NCBI GenBank assembly: GCA_929200485.1
Contig: CAKMZU010000227.1
Span: 1-5,056 of the forward strand
Length of the DNA: 5,056 bases
Reading direction: 5' to 3'
Source of the DNA: an uncultured Gammaproteobacteria bacterium
Lineage (GTDB): Bacteria; Pseudomonadota; Gammaproteobacteria; Pseudomonadales; DT-91
Shown one piece after another: positions 1 through 5,056 of the stretch (the first letter of the stretch is position 1; the number at the start of each line of letters is the position of its first letter). Under the pieces are notes generated by a model. That model ran no database searches. It was not told the origin of the DNA and saw nothing but the letters and a program-made list of their open reading frames with translations. The translations under genes and the position numbers were made by a program.

Positions 1-2
1 AA

Positions 3-77
3 GATAAAAAGTTACCGTTTTTAGCAGACAGTGCCTTACCATCTGGAGACTTTTCATGGGTAATGGTATATTTTTAA
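3..77 (+). pseudogene. Possible gene remnant at left edge (weak UreF-like resemblance)
   Basis: This short frame is open from the window edge to a TAA at 75-77. Its translation contains LADSALPSGDFS, which recalls the N-terminal LADSALP-x-G-x-F motif of the urease accessory protein UreF. In UreF this is followed by a segment like HSNGLE. Here a shift to another frame after the TTT-TC gives MGNGI, so a single lost base could explain the break. The rest of a roughly 200-residue UreF is not visible downstream. A second open frame at 121-249 (ending in DEAVESFFWYAGCLVENLSSG) may be another remnant or chance. The resemblance rests on about a dozen residues, so it could equally be the end of an unrelated gene or non-coding DNA. 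The rest of 1-261 shows no RNA gene or convincing terminator. Confidence 0.15.
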
Positions 78-261
78 ATTCGGCTTCCCTTAGTTTATCT
101 AATCATATATTTGTCTGTAGACTGGAGATAAAGTTCTAACAACTTGCTTTTTGATATGGAAATGCAGCAGGCAATTACCGGATCAGGATGAAGCAGTAGA
201 ATCTTTTTTTTGGTATGCAGGGTGTCTGGTAGAAAATCTCAGTTCTGGATAATAGTGTAAC

Positions 262-786
262 TTATTTTGATGAATTCTTTCTCAATCGTCGATTATGCCA
301 GCGTTTAACGGTATGCCAGCGCCATAGAATGTCTACCAGGGTATAACTAACCGCTGAAAAAAGCACTGCACAAATCAAACTCCCTAGAAAGAGCGGTTCA
401 ATAACAGCATGGAAGTTGTTGGAGAACCAGTCTGCGGTTTGCAGTTCACCCACCATTGAAATTTTTTCGTTCATTAAAAAAGCCCCGAGTCGATAACAGG
501 CATAAAAAACCGGTCCCATGGTCAGGGGGTTGGTAATCCAGACACAGGCAATGGCTAAGGGTAAATTGGCTCTAGCAAAAATACAGCCAATACAGGCAAA
601 AAGCATTTGGGTAGGTAGCGGGATAAATGCGAAGAACATGCCGATCAACACGCCTCTAGCAGCATAACGGCGGTTGAGATGCCATACATCAGCTTTATGT
701 AGCCAGCGATCAAGTAAGCGAAACGACTTGCTCTCTTGAAGTTTGCTCTTTTTTGGCATAAATCGTTGTAAAAAGCGTTTAGCCAT
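262..786 (-). CDS. DUF2062 domain-containing inner-membrane protein
   Basis: This 174-residue protein matches the DUF2062 family, small membrane proteins of unknown biochemical function found widely in proteobacteria. The N-terminus (about residues 1-40) is basic and cytoplasmic in character. The family core follows: GVLIGMFFAFIPLPTQM at about 45-61, then RANLPLAIACVWITNPLTMGP at about 72-92 with the typical NP-T-GP motif, then YRLG near 98-101. A further hydrophobic stretch lies at about 130-152, and the tail is rich in Arg and Lys. Two to three membrane segments are therefore likely, with positive-inside ends. The ATG start (784-786) has an AGGA seven bases upstream. The gene is divergent from comEC, across a spacer of about 60-100 bases, an arrangement I recall from Pseudomonas-type genomes. 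The function is unknown, and a link to DNA uptake is only inferred from position. Confidence 0.9.
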   Translation of the reverse strand: MAKRFLQRFMPKKSKLQESKSFRLLDRWLHKADVWHLNRRYAARGVLIGMFFAFIPLPTQMLFACIGCIFARANLPLAIACVWITNPLTMGPVFYACYRLGAFLMNEKISMVGELQTADWFSNNFHAVIEPLFLGSLICAVLFSAVSYTLVDILWRWHTVKRWHNRRLRKNSSK

Positions 787-793
787 TTAAATT

Positions 794-797
794 TCCT
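794..797 (-). promoter_or_regulatory. Ribosome binding site of DUF2062 gene
   Basis: The minus strand reads AGGA, then seven bases, then the ATG at 786-784. This is good Shine-Dalgarno spacing and supports the chosen start. Confidence 0.6.
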
Positions 798-877
798 AAC
801 AATCGGTTTTCGCTAATGTCCCACTTGAATTCCAAAGCCGTACTGGGTGATCATAAGGCCAGGGAGAAGATTCAAGC

Positions 878-881
878 AGGA
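878..881 (+). promoter_or_regulatory. Likely comEC ribosome binding site (decides start)
   Basis: AGGA lies four bases before the ATG at 886. No comparable purine-rich site precedes the alternative GTG at 847, where the upstream bases read AAGCCGTACTGG. Spacing is slightly short, so the choice is probable rather than certain. Confidence 0.4.
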
Positions 882-885
882 TGCG

Positions 886-3195
886 ATGATTTTTTTACTG
901 GCCTATTGCCTGTCATTTTTTATTCATTCACAACAAGCAAAGCAGCTGCCAGATGAATGGGCTGTTTTTTTTCTACCTGCTTTTTTGGCGGCGCTGATTA
1001 TACATCAGCAAACCGAGAAATGCTTAACAAAAAAGATAGCACAGGCCGTTATTGGGTTCCTTCTAGGTTACGGTTGGGTAACCCTTTATGCTGGATGGCA
1101 TTTAGAATCCCGACTTAACTTGTCTGAGGGTATCCAGGATGTGCAGATGGAGGTTTCAGTTGAAGGCCTTGTTGTACACAAAGGGAATTATTCTCAATTC
1201 ACAGCAGTCGTTAAGGCCATCACGCCTCAGAGCTTAGAGCGCCTCATAGGCCAAAAAGTTCGGCTCAATCTTTATCATCATCCAGAGGTGACTACCCCAA
1301 GCTTTCAGCCTTGTGACAGCTTACGTTTAACGGCTCGTTTAAAAACAATTAGAGGCCTCAAAAATATTAAAGGTTTTGATTACGAGGCTTGGGCATTTTC
1401 AGAAAATCTTGCTGCAAAAGGCTATGTCAAAAACCTAATTCAGGTTTTTTCGTCGCCCAAGGCCTGCATCCACAAGATCCGCCAACATTTTCGAGATAGC
1501 CTGATTGGCGCTGTAGGGCAAGAAAAAGCAGCATGGCTGGTTGCGGTGACAATCGGTGATCGGACGCTGTTATCCAAAGAACAAATGGGTTTACTTAAAC
1601 GATCAGGTTTGATGCATCTTTTTGTGATTTCAGGGTTGCATATCGGATTAATTGCCGGATTTCTTTATGCGTTTATTCTTCTGGTCAGGCGAATGGGCGG
1701 GGGAGTCTTGATACCAAAGGACTGGCGTCCTTTTGCATTAGTTGCCTCTTTTGCTATTGCCGTCATTTATGCGTTGATGGCTGGTTTTTCCTATCCTGTT
1801 CAACGTGCATTAATCGGCTTGAGTGTGTTGACTGCAGGTAGCTTGGGCTGGTTGCACGCCTCTAAATGGATGAAGTATTGGTTAGCCATGGCGATATGCT
1901 TAAGTTTTTCGCCACTTGCCCCATTAAACAAAGGTTTCATTTTATCATTTTATGCTGTTTTTATATTGCTTCTAATAGTTACCCAAAAAGACATGTTGGG
2001 TTCTTGGTTGGGTAAGTGTTGGCTGTTTATTAAGCTTCAATGGAGTCTCTTTATAGCGCTCTTGCCAATGCAGCTGATGGTATTTAGCCAAACCGCCGTG
2101 TTATCGCCATTGATTAACCTGTTTATGATTCCTTTAATGACAGTAGCCATTATTCCTATGAGCCTGTTGCTATTTGTTTATTCTTTTTTTGCTGGTGTTG
2201 ATAATCATGGGGTTGTGTTTTTTGCCGATACCTTATTTTGGTTGATGAAGGCATTAGAAAATGCGTTAACCCATTGGCCTTTTGAGTCTATGTTTGATCA
2301 ATCTGTTGGTGTTTTTGAGTTCTGGATATTATTGGGGGCTATCAGTTTTTTATTTACACCTTGGTTAACATTTTTCAGACCATTGGCATACGTTTTGTTG
2401 GTTGCGATCATTATTAAGATCGTTTTACCTGAAAAACGGCCTGCATTGGCGGTAGATGTGTTGGATGTAGGGCAGGGGCTTTCGGTTTTAATTAGAACAC
2501 CAGAGCACCAGTTATTGTATGACACTGGTGCAGGGTGGCAAGGAGGAAGTATGGGGGAATGGGTGATTCTGCCTGTGTTGAATCACTTAGATGTAAAGTC
2601 ACTTGATACATTAGTGATTAGCCACTTAGATGCCGATCATGCAGGTGGCTTTGAAGATATTGCAAAAAAAATAGCCATTAATGAAGTTGTTAGCTCAGAT
2701 ATTTCAAACAACTCAGATTGGAAGGATTGTCATCGACAAAATCCATGGCAATGGGGGGCTGTGTATTTTGAATTTATTTCACTGAAAAGATTTAATAGTA
2801 GAAGAAAAAATGATCAATCTTGTGTGTTACTAATCGAATATCAATCGCAAAAAATTTTACTGACCGGAGATATAGAAAAAGCTGCAGAGCAATGGTTGCT
2901 TGATCAGGATAAGCTTGAAAAAGTTAACATATTAATCGTACCCCATCATGGCAGCAAAACTTCCTCAACCTTAAACTTTTTGCAAGTGTTATCACCAGAG
3001 CTGGCTATCAACTCAAGCGGCTTTTTAAATCGATATAGGCATCCGCATCCAATAGTGGTCGCTCGATATAAAACGTTAGGCATAGATCTGATTGATACTC
3101 AAAATCAAGGCCAAATTCAATTGCGCTTTGACGAAACCGGTAATGTCGAAAGGCAATACCGGAGAGGGAGCAAGGTCTTTTATTGGGAACAATAA
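886..3195 (+). CDS. comEC: ComEC/Rec2 family DNA internalisation channel
   Basis: ComEC is the polytopic inner-membrane protein thought to form the channel carrying single-stranded DNA into the cytoplasm during natural transformation. Numbered from the ATG at 886 (769 residues), it has hydrophobic N-terminal segments, then a DUF4131/OB-like soluble region (about 80-185, containing GFDYEAWAF at 163-171). The Competence domain (about 200-500) carries MHLFVISGLHIG at 243-254 and YPVQRA at 303-308, with many membrane helices. The C-terminal metallo-beta-lactamase domain (about 520-760) shows DVLDVGQG (524-531), DTG (546-548), SHLDADHAGG (579-588), TGD (660-662), PHHGS (686-690) and HPHP (719-722). 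The metal-ligand set H-x-D-x-D-H is complete, so the nuclease-like domain looks competent, and the length is normal. ATG 886 is preferred because an AGGA lies four bases upstream. An in-frame GTG at 847 would add 13 charged residues but lacks a clear ribosome site. The gene converges with the homeodomain gene. Confidence 0.95.
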   Translation: MIFLLAYCLSFFIHSQQAKQLPDEWAVFFLPAFLAALIIHQQTEKCLTKKIAQAVIGFLLGYGWVTLYAGWHLESRLNLSEGIQDVQMEVSVEGLVVHKGNYSQFTAVVKAITPQSLERLIGQKVRLNLYHHPEVTTPSFQPCDSLRLTARLKTIRGLKNIKGFDYEAWAFSENLAAKGYVKNLIQVFSSPKACIHKIRQHFRDSLIGAVGQEKAAWLVAVTIGDRTLLSKEQMGLLKRSGLMHLFVISGLHIGLIAGFLYAFILLVRRMGGGVLIPKDWRPFALVASFAIAVIYALMAGFSYPVQRALIGLSVLTAGSLGWLHASKWMKYWLAMAICLSFSPLAPLNKGFILSFYAVFILLLIVTQKDMLGSWLGKCWLFIKLQWSLFIALLPMQLMVFSQTAVLSPLINLFMIPLMTVAIIPMSLLLFVYSFFAGVDNHGVVFFADTLFWLMKALENALTHWPFESMFDQSVGVFEFWILLGAISFLFTPWLTFFRPLAYVLLVAIIIKIVLPEKRPALAVDVLDVGQGLSVLIRTPEHQLLYDTGAGWQGGSMGEWVILPVLNHLDVKSLDTLVISHLDADHAGGFEDIAKKIAINEVVSSDISNNSDWKDCHRQNPWQWGAVYFEFISLKRFNSRRKNDQSCVLLIEYQSQKILLTGDIEKAAEQWLLDQDKLEKVNILIVPHHGSKTSSTLNFLQVLSPELAINSSGFLNRYRHPHPIVVARYKTLGIDLIDTQNQGQIQLRFDETGNVERQYRRGSKVFYWEQ

Positions 3196-3207
3196 ACTTA
3201 ACTTAGC

Positions 3208-3235
3208 TGTATTATGTATTATTATCACTAATACA
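3208..3235. terminator. Weak AT-rich hairpin between convergent genes
   Basis: TGTATTA (also present in tandem at 3208-3214 and 3215-3221) can pair with TAATACA at 3229-3235, leaving a 7-base or 14-base loop. It sits in the 63-base spacer between the stop codons of comEC and the homeodomain gene, where a bidirectional terminator would be expected. The stem has only one G-C pair and no clean U tract, so its strength is doubtful. Confidence 0.2.
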
Positions 3236-3258
3236 ATTTATTCTCATTAAGTTCGACA

Positions 3259-4767
3259 TTATTCCACAGTCTCACATGCTGCCATATTAAGAAGAGGATT
3301 ACATATTCCATTTTCATCAATGGCTTCATTATCAGAAACATCCGATAGTTCTGATAATGGCGAAGGGGTTCGAATGCTATCAAGCATTAACTGCCTTTTA
3401 TTGTATCTCTTTGCTTTTTCATCTAAATAGATTTTATAAGCGTCTTCTCTTAGATTGCTTATATTTGGTAAATCGCACTCAAATTTAATCAGTGATTCAA
3501 GTTTGTCAGGATCTTCAAGTTGATTTTTGTAATCATTCAACAGTGGTAGAAGAAGTTTGTTGAATTTTTTATTCTCGTTGTTAAGCAGATAAATAACAAC
3601 GTCTATCTCTTTATCACTATTCAGTTTACTGATGTCAGCACTTGCGAGTAACTCTAATTCATCCACAATCTGTTTTTTAAATTGTTTTAGGTTAAAAAGA
3701 TTTATAATATTGCCTTTTATATCCGTTTTACCTCTCAATACTCGTATTGAATCATCTACCTCTGAATGTTCATTATTTAAAAATTCCAGGACATCCTTTT
3801 GGTACTCGTCGTGCTTTAATAATCGAGTGACCCTCTGTTTTTTTCCTTTCGAAGTCTTTCTGTATTTGTCTGTATTTATGTAAAAATTATCCATGTTGCA
3901 GGTTGTAGTGATAAGTGAAATTAAATGCGAAATAACAGATATCACAGGTACATTTTGACCCTTGGTGAGTTTTGATTTGACCATAAGTGTATTTAGGGAT
4001 TTGGGATATAAGGATTTGCTTGTATCTACCTTGAATGTTTTATCATCTGTAGAATCTGACATAGTCATCGGTGATAATTCATCTTCTATTGCCCTTTTAC
4101 TCGTTAACTCCAAATTTTTATTTCCTGTGTCGTTTTTTTTGTGGTCTTTTTTTCTGTCTTTAAACCAATTTTCAATAGCTGTGGGGCTTGCTTGTAACTC
4201 CAATGCTAACAAATGATTTTCTTCTTTATTTGAATTTGGGTTATCGTTGAATACTTCAGTAAGAATTTTGAGTTGCTCCTGTGAGAAGTTTTTTCTTTTT
4301 TTTCCATTTGAGGAAGGGGGACATTTTTTGTCTTCATTTTTTTCAAGTCTTCTCTTGTTCGCAAACCAATGTTTAACATTGTTGTGGTCTAATCCTAAGC
4401 GCTGTGCTATTAAATTTTTAGCGTCTCGGTCTGGGTGAGTTTGTTTGGCGTATTCTTCTTTAAGTTTAGTGATTTGTTCGCTTGTGAACCTTGTTCTTGT
4501 TTTGTTGGTTTTTCTATTTAGTCTTGAAGGAGATAATTTGCGGTCATAAGCAAATGATTCAGTACTGGATAAAGACTTTTCAGTACAAGTCGATACACCA
4601 CTAAATACATCTTTTGTTAACAGTTTAGATTCCACATTTGCTAAATTTCCATCAGTTGTAATTTTGCATACTGGCTTAGCTAATAGCTTCTTCATTTCTT
4701 CAAATGTTGATGCGACAGAGTGATTAAAAAAAAGAATAAAAAAAACTGTGAAGAAAAAATTGTTCAT
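3259..4767 (-). CDS. Exported protein with two tandem homeodomains
   Basis: I do not recognise the whole protein, but two homeobox domains are clear. Numbered from the ATG at 4767 (502 residues), residues 1-19 form a hydrophobic leader with a likely cleavage at SVA|ST. A low-complexity Ser/Thr/Lys stretch follows (20-86). Homeodomain 1 is at about 87-146 and homeodomain 2 at about 154-213. Basic clusters that could act as nuclear localisation signals include KKRK (156-159), KDRKKDHKK (203-211) and KTSKGKKQR (304-312). A hydrophobic patch (VPVISVISHLISLI) lies at 273-286, a mostly helical charged region at about 300-460, and an acidic Ser/Pro tail from 467. Upstream in-frame starts exist: ATG 4779, and TTG 4800, which has an AGG eight bases before it. 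All keep the leader. Sampled G+C is near 32%, against about 42% in comEC. Homeodomains are rare in bacteria, and with the leader this suggests a secreted, host-directed DNA-binding protein. Export route, nuclear entry and DNA targets are inference. A bacterial regulator with a misread leader is the alternative. Confidence 0.85.
   Translation of the reverse strand: MNNFFFTVFFILFFNHSVASTFEEMKKLLAKPVCKITTDGNLANVESKLLTKDVFSGVSTCTEKSLSSTESFAYDRKLSPSRLNRKTNKTRTRFTSEQITKLKEEYAKQTHPDRDAKNLIAQRLGLDHNNVKHWFANKRRLEKNEDKKCPPSSNGKKRKNFSQEQLKILTEVFNDNPNSNKEENHLLALELQASPTAIENWFKDRKKDHKKNDTGNKNLELTSKRAIEDELSPMTMSDSTDDKTFKVDTSKSLYPKSLNTLMVKSKLTKGQNVPVISVISHLISLITTTCNMDNFYINTDKYRKTSKGKKQRVTRLLKHDEYQKDVLEFLNNEHSEVDDSIRVLRGKTDIKGNIINLFNLKQFKKQIVDELELLASADISKLNSDKEIDVVIYLLNNENKKFNKLLLPLLNDYKNQLEDPDKLESLIKFECDLPNISNLREDAYKIYLDEKAKRYNKRQLMLDSIRTPSPLSELSDVSDNEAIDENGICNPLLNMAACETVE
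4129..4308 (-). other. Homeodomain 2 (divergent, Asp at position 51)
   Basis: Residues 154-213 follow the first homeodomain after a 7-residue linker. The fold positions are kept: R5 (R158), F8 (F161), L16 (L169), F20 (F173), L34 (L187), A35 (A188), L38 (L191), I45 (I198), W48 (W201) and F49 (F202). The recognition helix reads AIENWFKDRKKD, with Lys at 50, Asp at 51 in place of the near-invariant Asn, and Lys at 53. By hand, 14 of 60 positions match homeodomain 1, so any duplication is old or the two came from different sources. Base-specific binding may be altered or lost. The domain also contains two strongly basic clusters. Confidence 0.75.
4330..4509 (-). other. Homeodomain 1 (canonical 60-residue type)
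   Basis: Residues 87-146 of the 502-residue product align without gaps to the 60-position homeodomain scheme. R5 is R91, F8 is F94, Q12 is Q98, L16 is L102 and position 20 is Y106. P26 is P112, A35 is A121, L40 is L126, V45 is V131, W48 is W134, F49 is F135, N51 is N137 and R53 is R139. The recognition helix reads NNVKHWFANKRR. N51, which contacts adenine in known homeodomain-DNA complexes, is kept (codon AAC at 4359-4357). There are 28 residues from position 20 to W48, so this is not the TALE class with its three-residue insertion. Sequence-specific DNA binding, probably to an AT-rich core, is inferred from the family. Confidence 0.88.
4711..4767 (-). other. Predicted Sec-type signal peptide of the homeodomain protein
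   Basis: Residues 1-19 read MNN, then a very hydrophobic core rich in Phe (FFFTVFFILFF), then NHSVA before ST. Small residues at -3 and -1 (Ser, Ala) fit signal peptidase I. No Lys or Arg precedes the core, even from the upstream alternative starts, which is unusual for a bacterial signal peptide. An uncleaved membrane anchor is the alternative. No lipobox cysteine is present. Confidence 0.65.
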
Positions 4768-4848
4768 ATATAAACCCATGTTTGAGTCAATGCAGATCAA
4801 TAAAGAGACCTATAGGGATTTCTAATTGAAGACCTGAAAATGTAATCA

Positions 4849-4879
4849 ACTATAGGTGTAGATTCGTCAATAAAGTTCA
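4849..4879 (-). promoter_or_regulatory. Weak promoter candidate for the homeodomain gene
   Basis: On the minus strand TATAGT (4854-4849) matches the -10 consensus at five of six positions. TGAACT (4879-4874) is a poor -35 match at a 19-base spacing. A better -35 match, TTGACG (4870-4865), lies only 10 bases from it and has no good -10 at 16-18 bases. The implied transcript would start about 40 bases upstream of the earliest possible start codon. Confidence 0.2.
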
Positions 4880-4902
4880 GGATGGATTTGAATTTTTAAT
4901 AA

Positions 4903-4928
4903 AGAAAAGTGCATTTCACTTTTTTATT
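4903..4928. terminator. Hairpin with U-rich flanks, possible bidirectional terminator
   Basis: AAAAGTG (4905-4911) pairs perfectly with CACTTTT (4917-4923) around a five-base loop, and a G-T pair and an A-T pair extend the stem to 4903/4925. T-rich sequence follows on both strands (TTATT on plus; CTTTATT on minus). It lies between the homeodomain gene leader and the possible gene end at 4992, where it would end a minus-strand transcript entering from the right. The stem is short and AT-rich, so termination is likely partial. Confidence 0.35.
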
Positions 4929-4961
4929 CTGAAAATACAGAGAATTAAGATATTAATCTGT

Positions 4962-4988
4962 TGCAGGGTTGCTTTGCATTTTTTTTTT
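4962..4988 (+). terminator. Hairpin plus ten-T tract, plus-strand terminator-like
   Basis: TGCAGGG pairs with CTTTGCA (4962-4968 with 4972-4978), using two G-T wobbles and a three-base loop, and is followed at once by ten T residues. The U tract fits intrinsic termination of plus-strand transcription. On the minus strand the wobbles become A-C mismatches, so it should act in one direction only. No plus-strand gene is seen between 4801 and 4962 to use it, so it may be fortuitous. Confidence 0.25.
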
Positions 4989-4991
4989 GGA

Positions 4992-5056
4992 TTATTTTTT
5001 TTTGTGTGCTGGCCTAGCCTTTTTCCTTGGCGCTTGGTCGCCTTTGGCACTTGAAG
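4992..5056 (-). CDS. Possible 3' end of a gene with a Lys/Arg-rich tail (partial)
   Basis: A minus-strand frame is open from the right edge to a TAA at 4994-4992. Its last residues read KGDQAPRKKARPAHKKK, a basic tail of the kind seen at the C-termini of many RNA-associated proteins (helicases, pseudouridine synthases, RNases). The stretch 5004-5056 is clearly richer in G+C than the flanking leader, and a terminator-like hairpin lies about 70 bases downstream. Both fit a real gene end. Only about 20 codons are visible and another minus-strand frame is also open here, so the identity is unknown and the call is tentative. Confidence 0.35.
   Translation of the reverse strand, partial: SSAKGDQAPRKKARPAHKKK

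Noticed and set aside
825..853. comEC promoter from TTGAAT at 825-830
   Set aside because: No acceptable -10 element lies 16-18 bases downstream; TGATCA at 848-853 is a poor match.
2298..2525. 75-codon minus-strand open frame inside comEC
   Set aside because: It lies fully inside comEC over its conserved C-terminal membrane and metallo-beta-lactamase junction, has no recognisable domain, and is best explained as a shadow frame.
3195..3253. AACTTAA/TTAAGTT inverted repeat spanning the convergent spacer
   Set aside because: The seven-base arms enclose a 45-base loop and are AT-rich, so this is likely chance.
3632..4438. Three plus-strand open frames (3632-3883, 3962-4216, 4247-4438)
   Set aside because: All are antisense to the homeodomain gene. 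Their Phe/Ser/Leu-rich composition is what the reverse of Lys/Glu/Asn codons gives, and the homeodomain frame has clear family motifs.
4129..4509. The homeodomains as eukaryotic contamination or a transposase helix-turn-helix
   Set aside because: The gene is intron-free and directly convergent with an intact bacterial comEC, with no inverted repeats or transposase catalytic motifs. The match also extends well beyond a helix-turn-helix, to the N-terminal arm and the first helix.
1..5056. tRNA, rRNA, CRISPR array or insertion sequence ends
   Set aside because: No cloverleaf-like segment, regularly spaced repeats, transposase or paired terminal repeats were seen on either strand.

Overview
The window looks bacterial: dense intron-free genes, Shine-Dalgarno-like sites, and a ComEC/DUF2062 pair of the gammaproteobacterial type. 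Hand counts of sampled lines give about 42-43% G+C in comEC and the DUF2062 gene, but only about 32% in the gene to their right. A host-associated marine or intracellular gammaproteobacterium (for example an Endozoicomonas-like symbiont) would fit, but that assignment is inference.

Layout, left to right. Positions 1-261 hold no intact gene, only short open stretches; one at the left edge faintly recalls the start of UreF. Positions 262-786 (minus) encode a DUF2062 membrane protein. It is divergently arranged with a full-length comEC (886-3195, plus), the inner-membrane channel for DNA uptake in natural transformation, with the Competence domain and the metallo-beta-lactamase motifs intact. 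A short convergent spacer (3196-3258) with an AT-rich hairpin follows. Then comes the unusual gene (3259-4767, minus). It encodes a protein of about 502 residues with an N-terminal export signal, two tandem eukaryote-type homeodomains, and a long unrecognised C-terminal part ending in an acidic tail. The right flank (4768-5056) holds its leader, two terminator-like hairpins, long T tracts and what may be the lysine-rich 3' end of another minus-strand gene.

The most notable content is the exported double-homeodomain protein. The first homeodomain aligns without gaps over 60 positions and keeps the diagnostic R5, F8, L16, aromatic 20, V45, W48, F49, N51 and R53. The second keeps the hydrophobic core but has Asp at position 51. 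A Sec-type leader on a homeobox protein suggests a product that leaves the bacterial cytoplasm, and a host-nucleus-targeted effector (nucleomodulin) is the main hypothesis. The low G+C, the convergent orientation and the absence of the usual comEC downstream neighbours suggest this gene was inserted beside a conserved chromosomal core segment.
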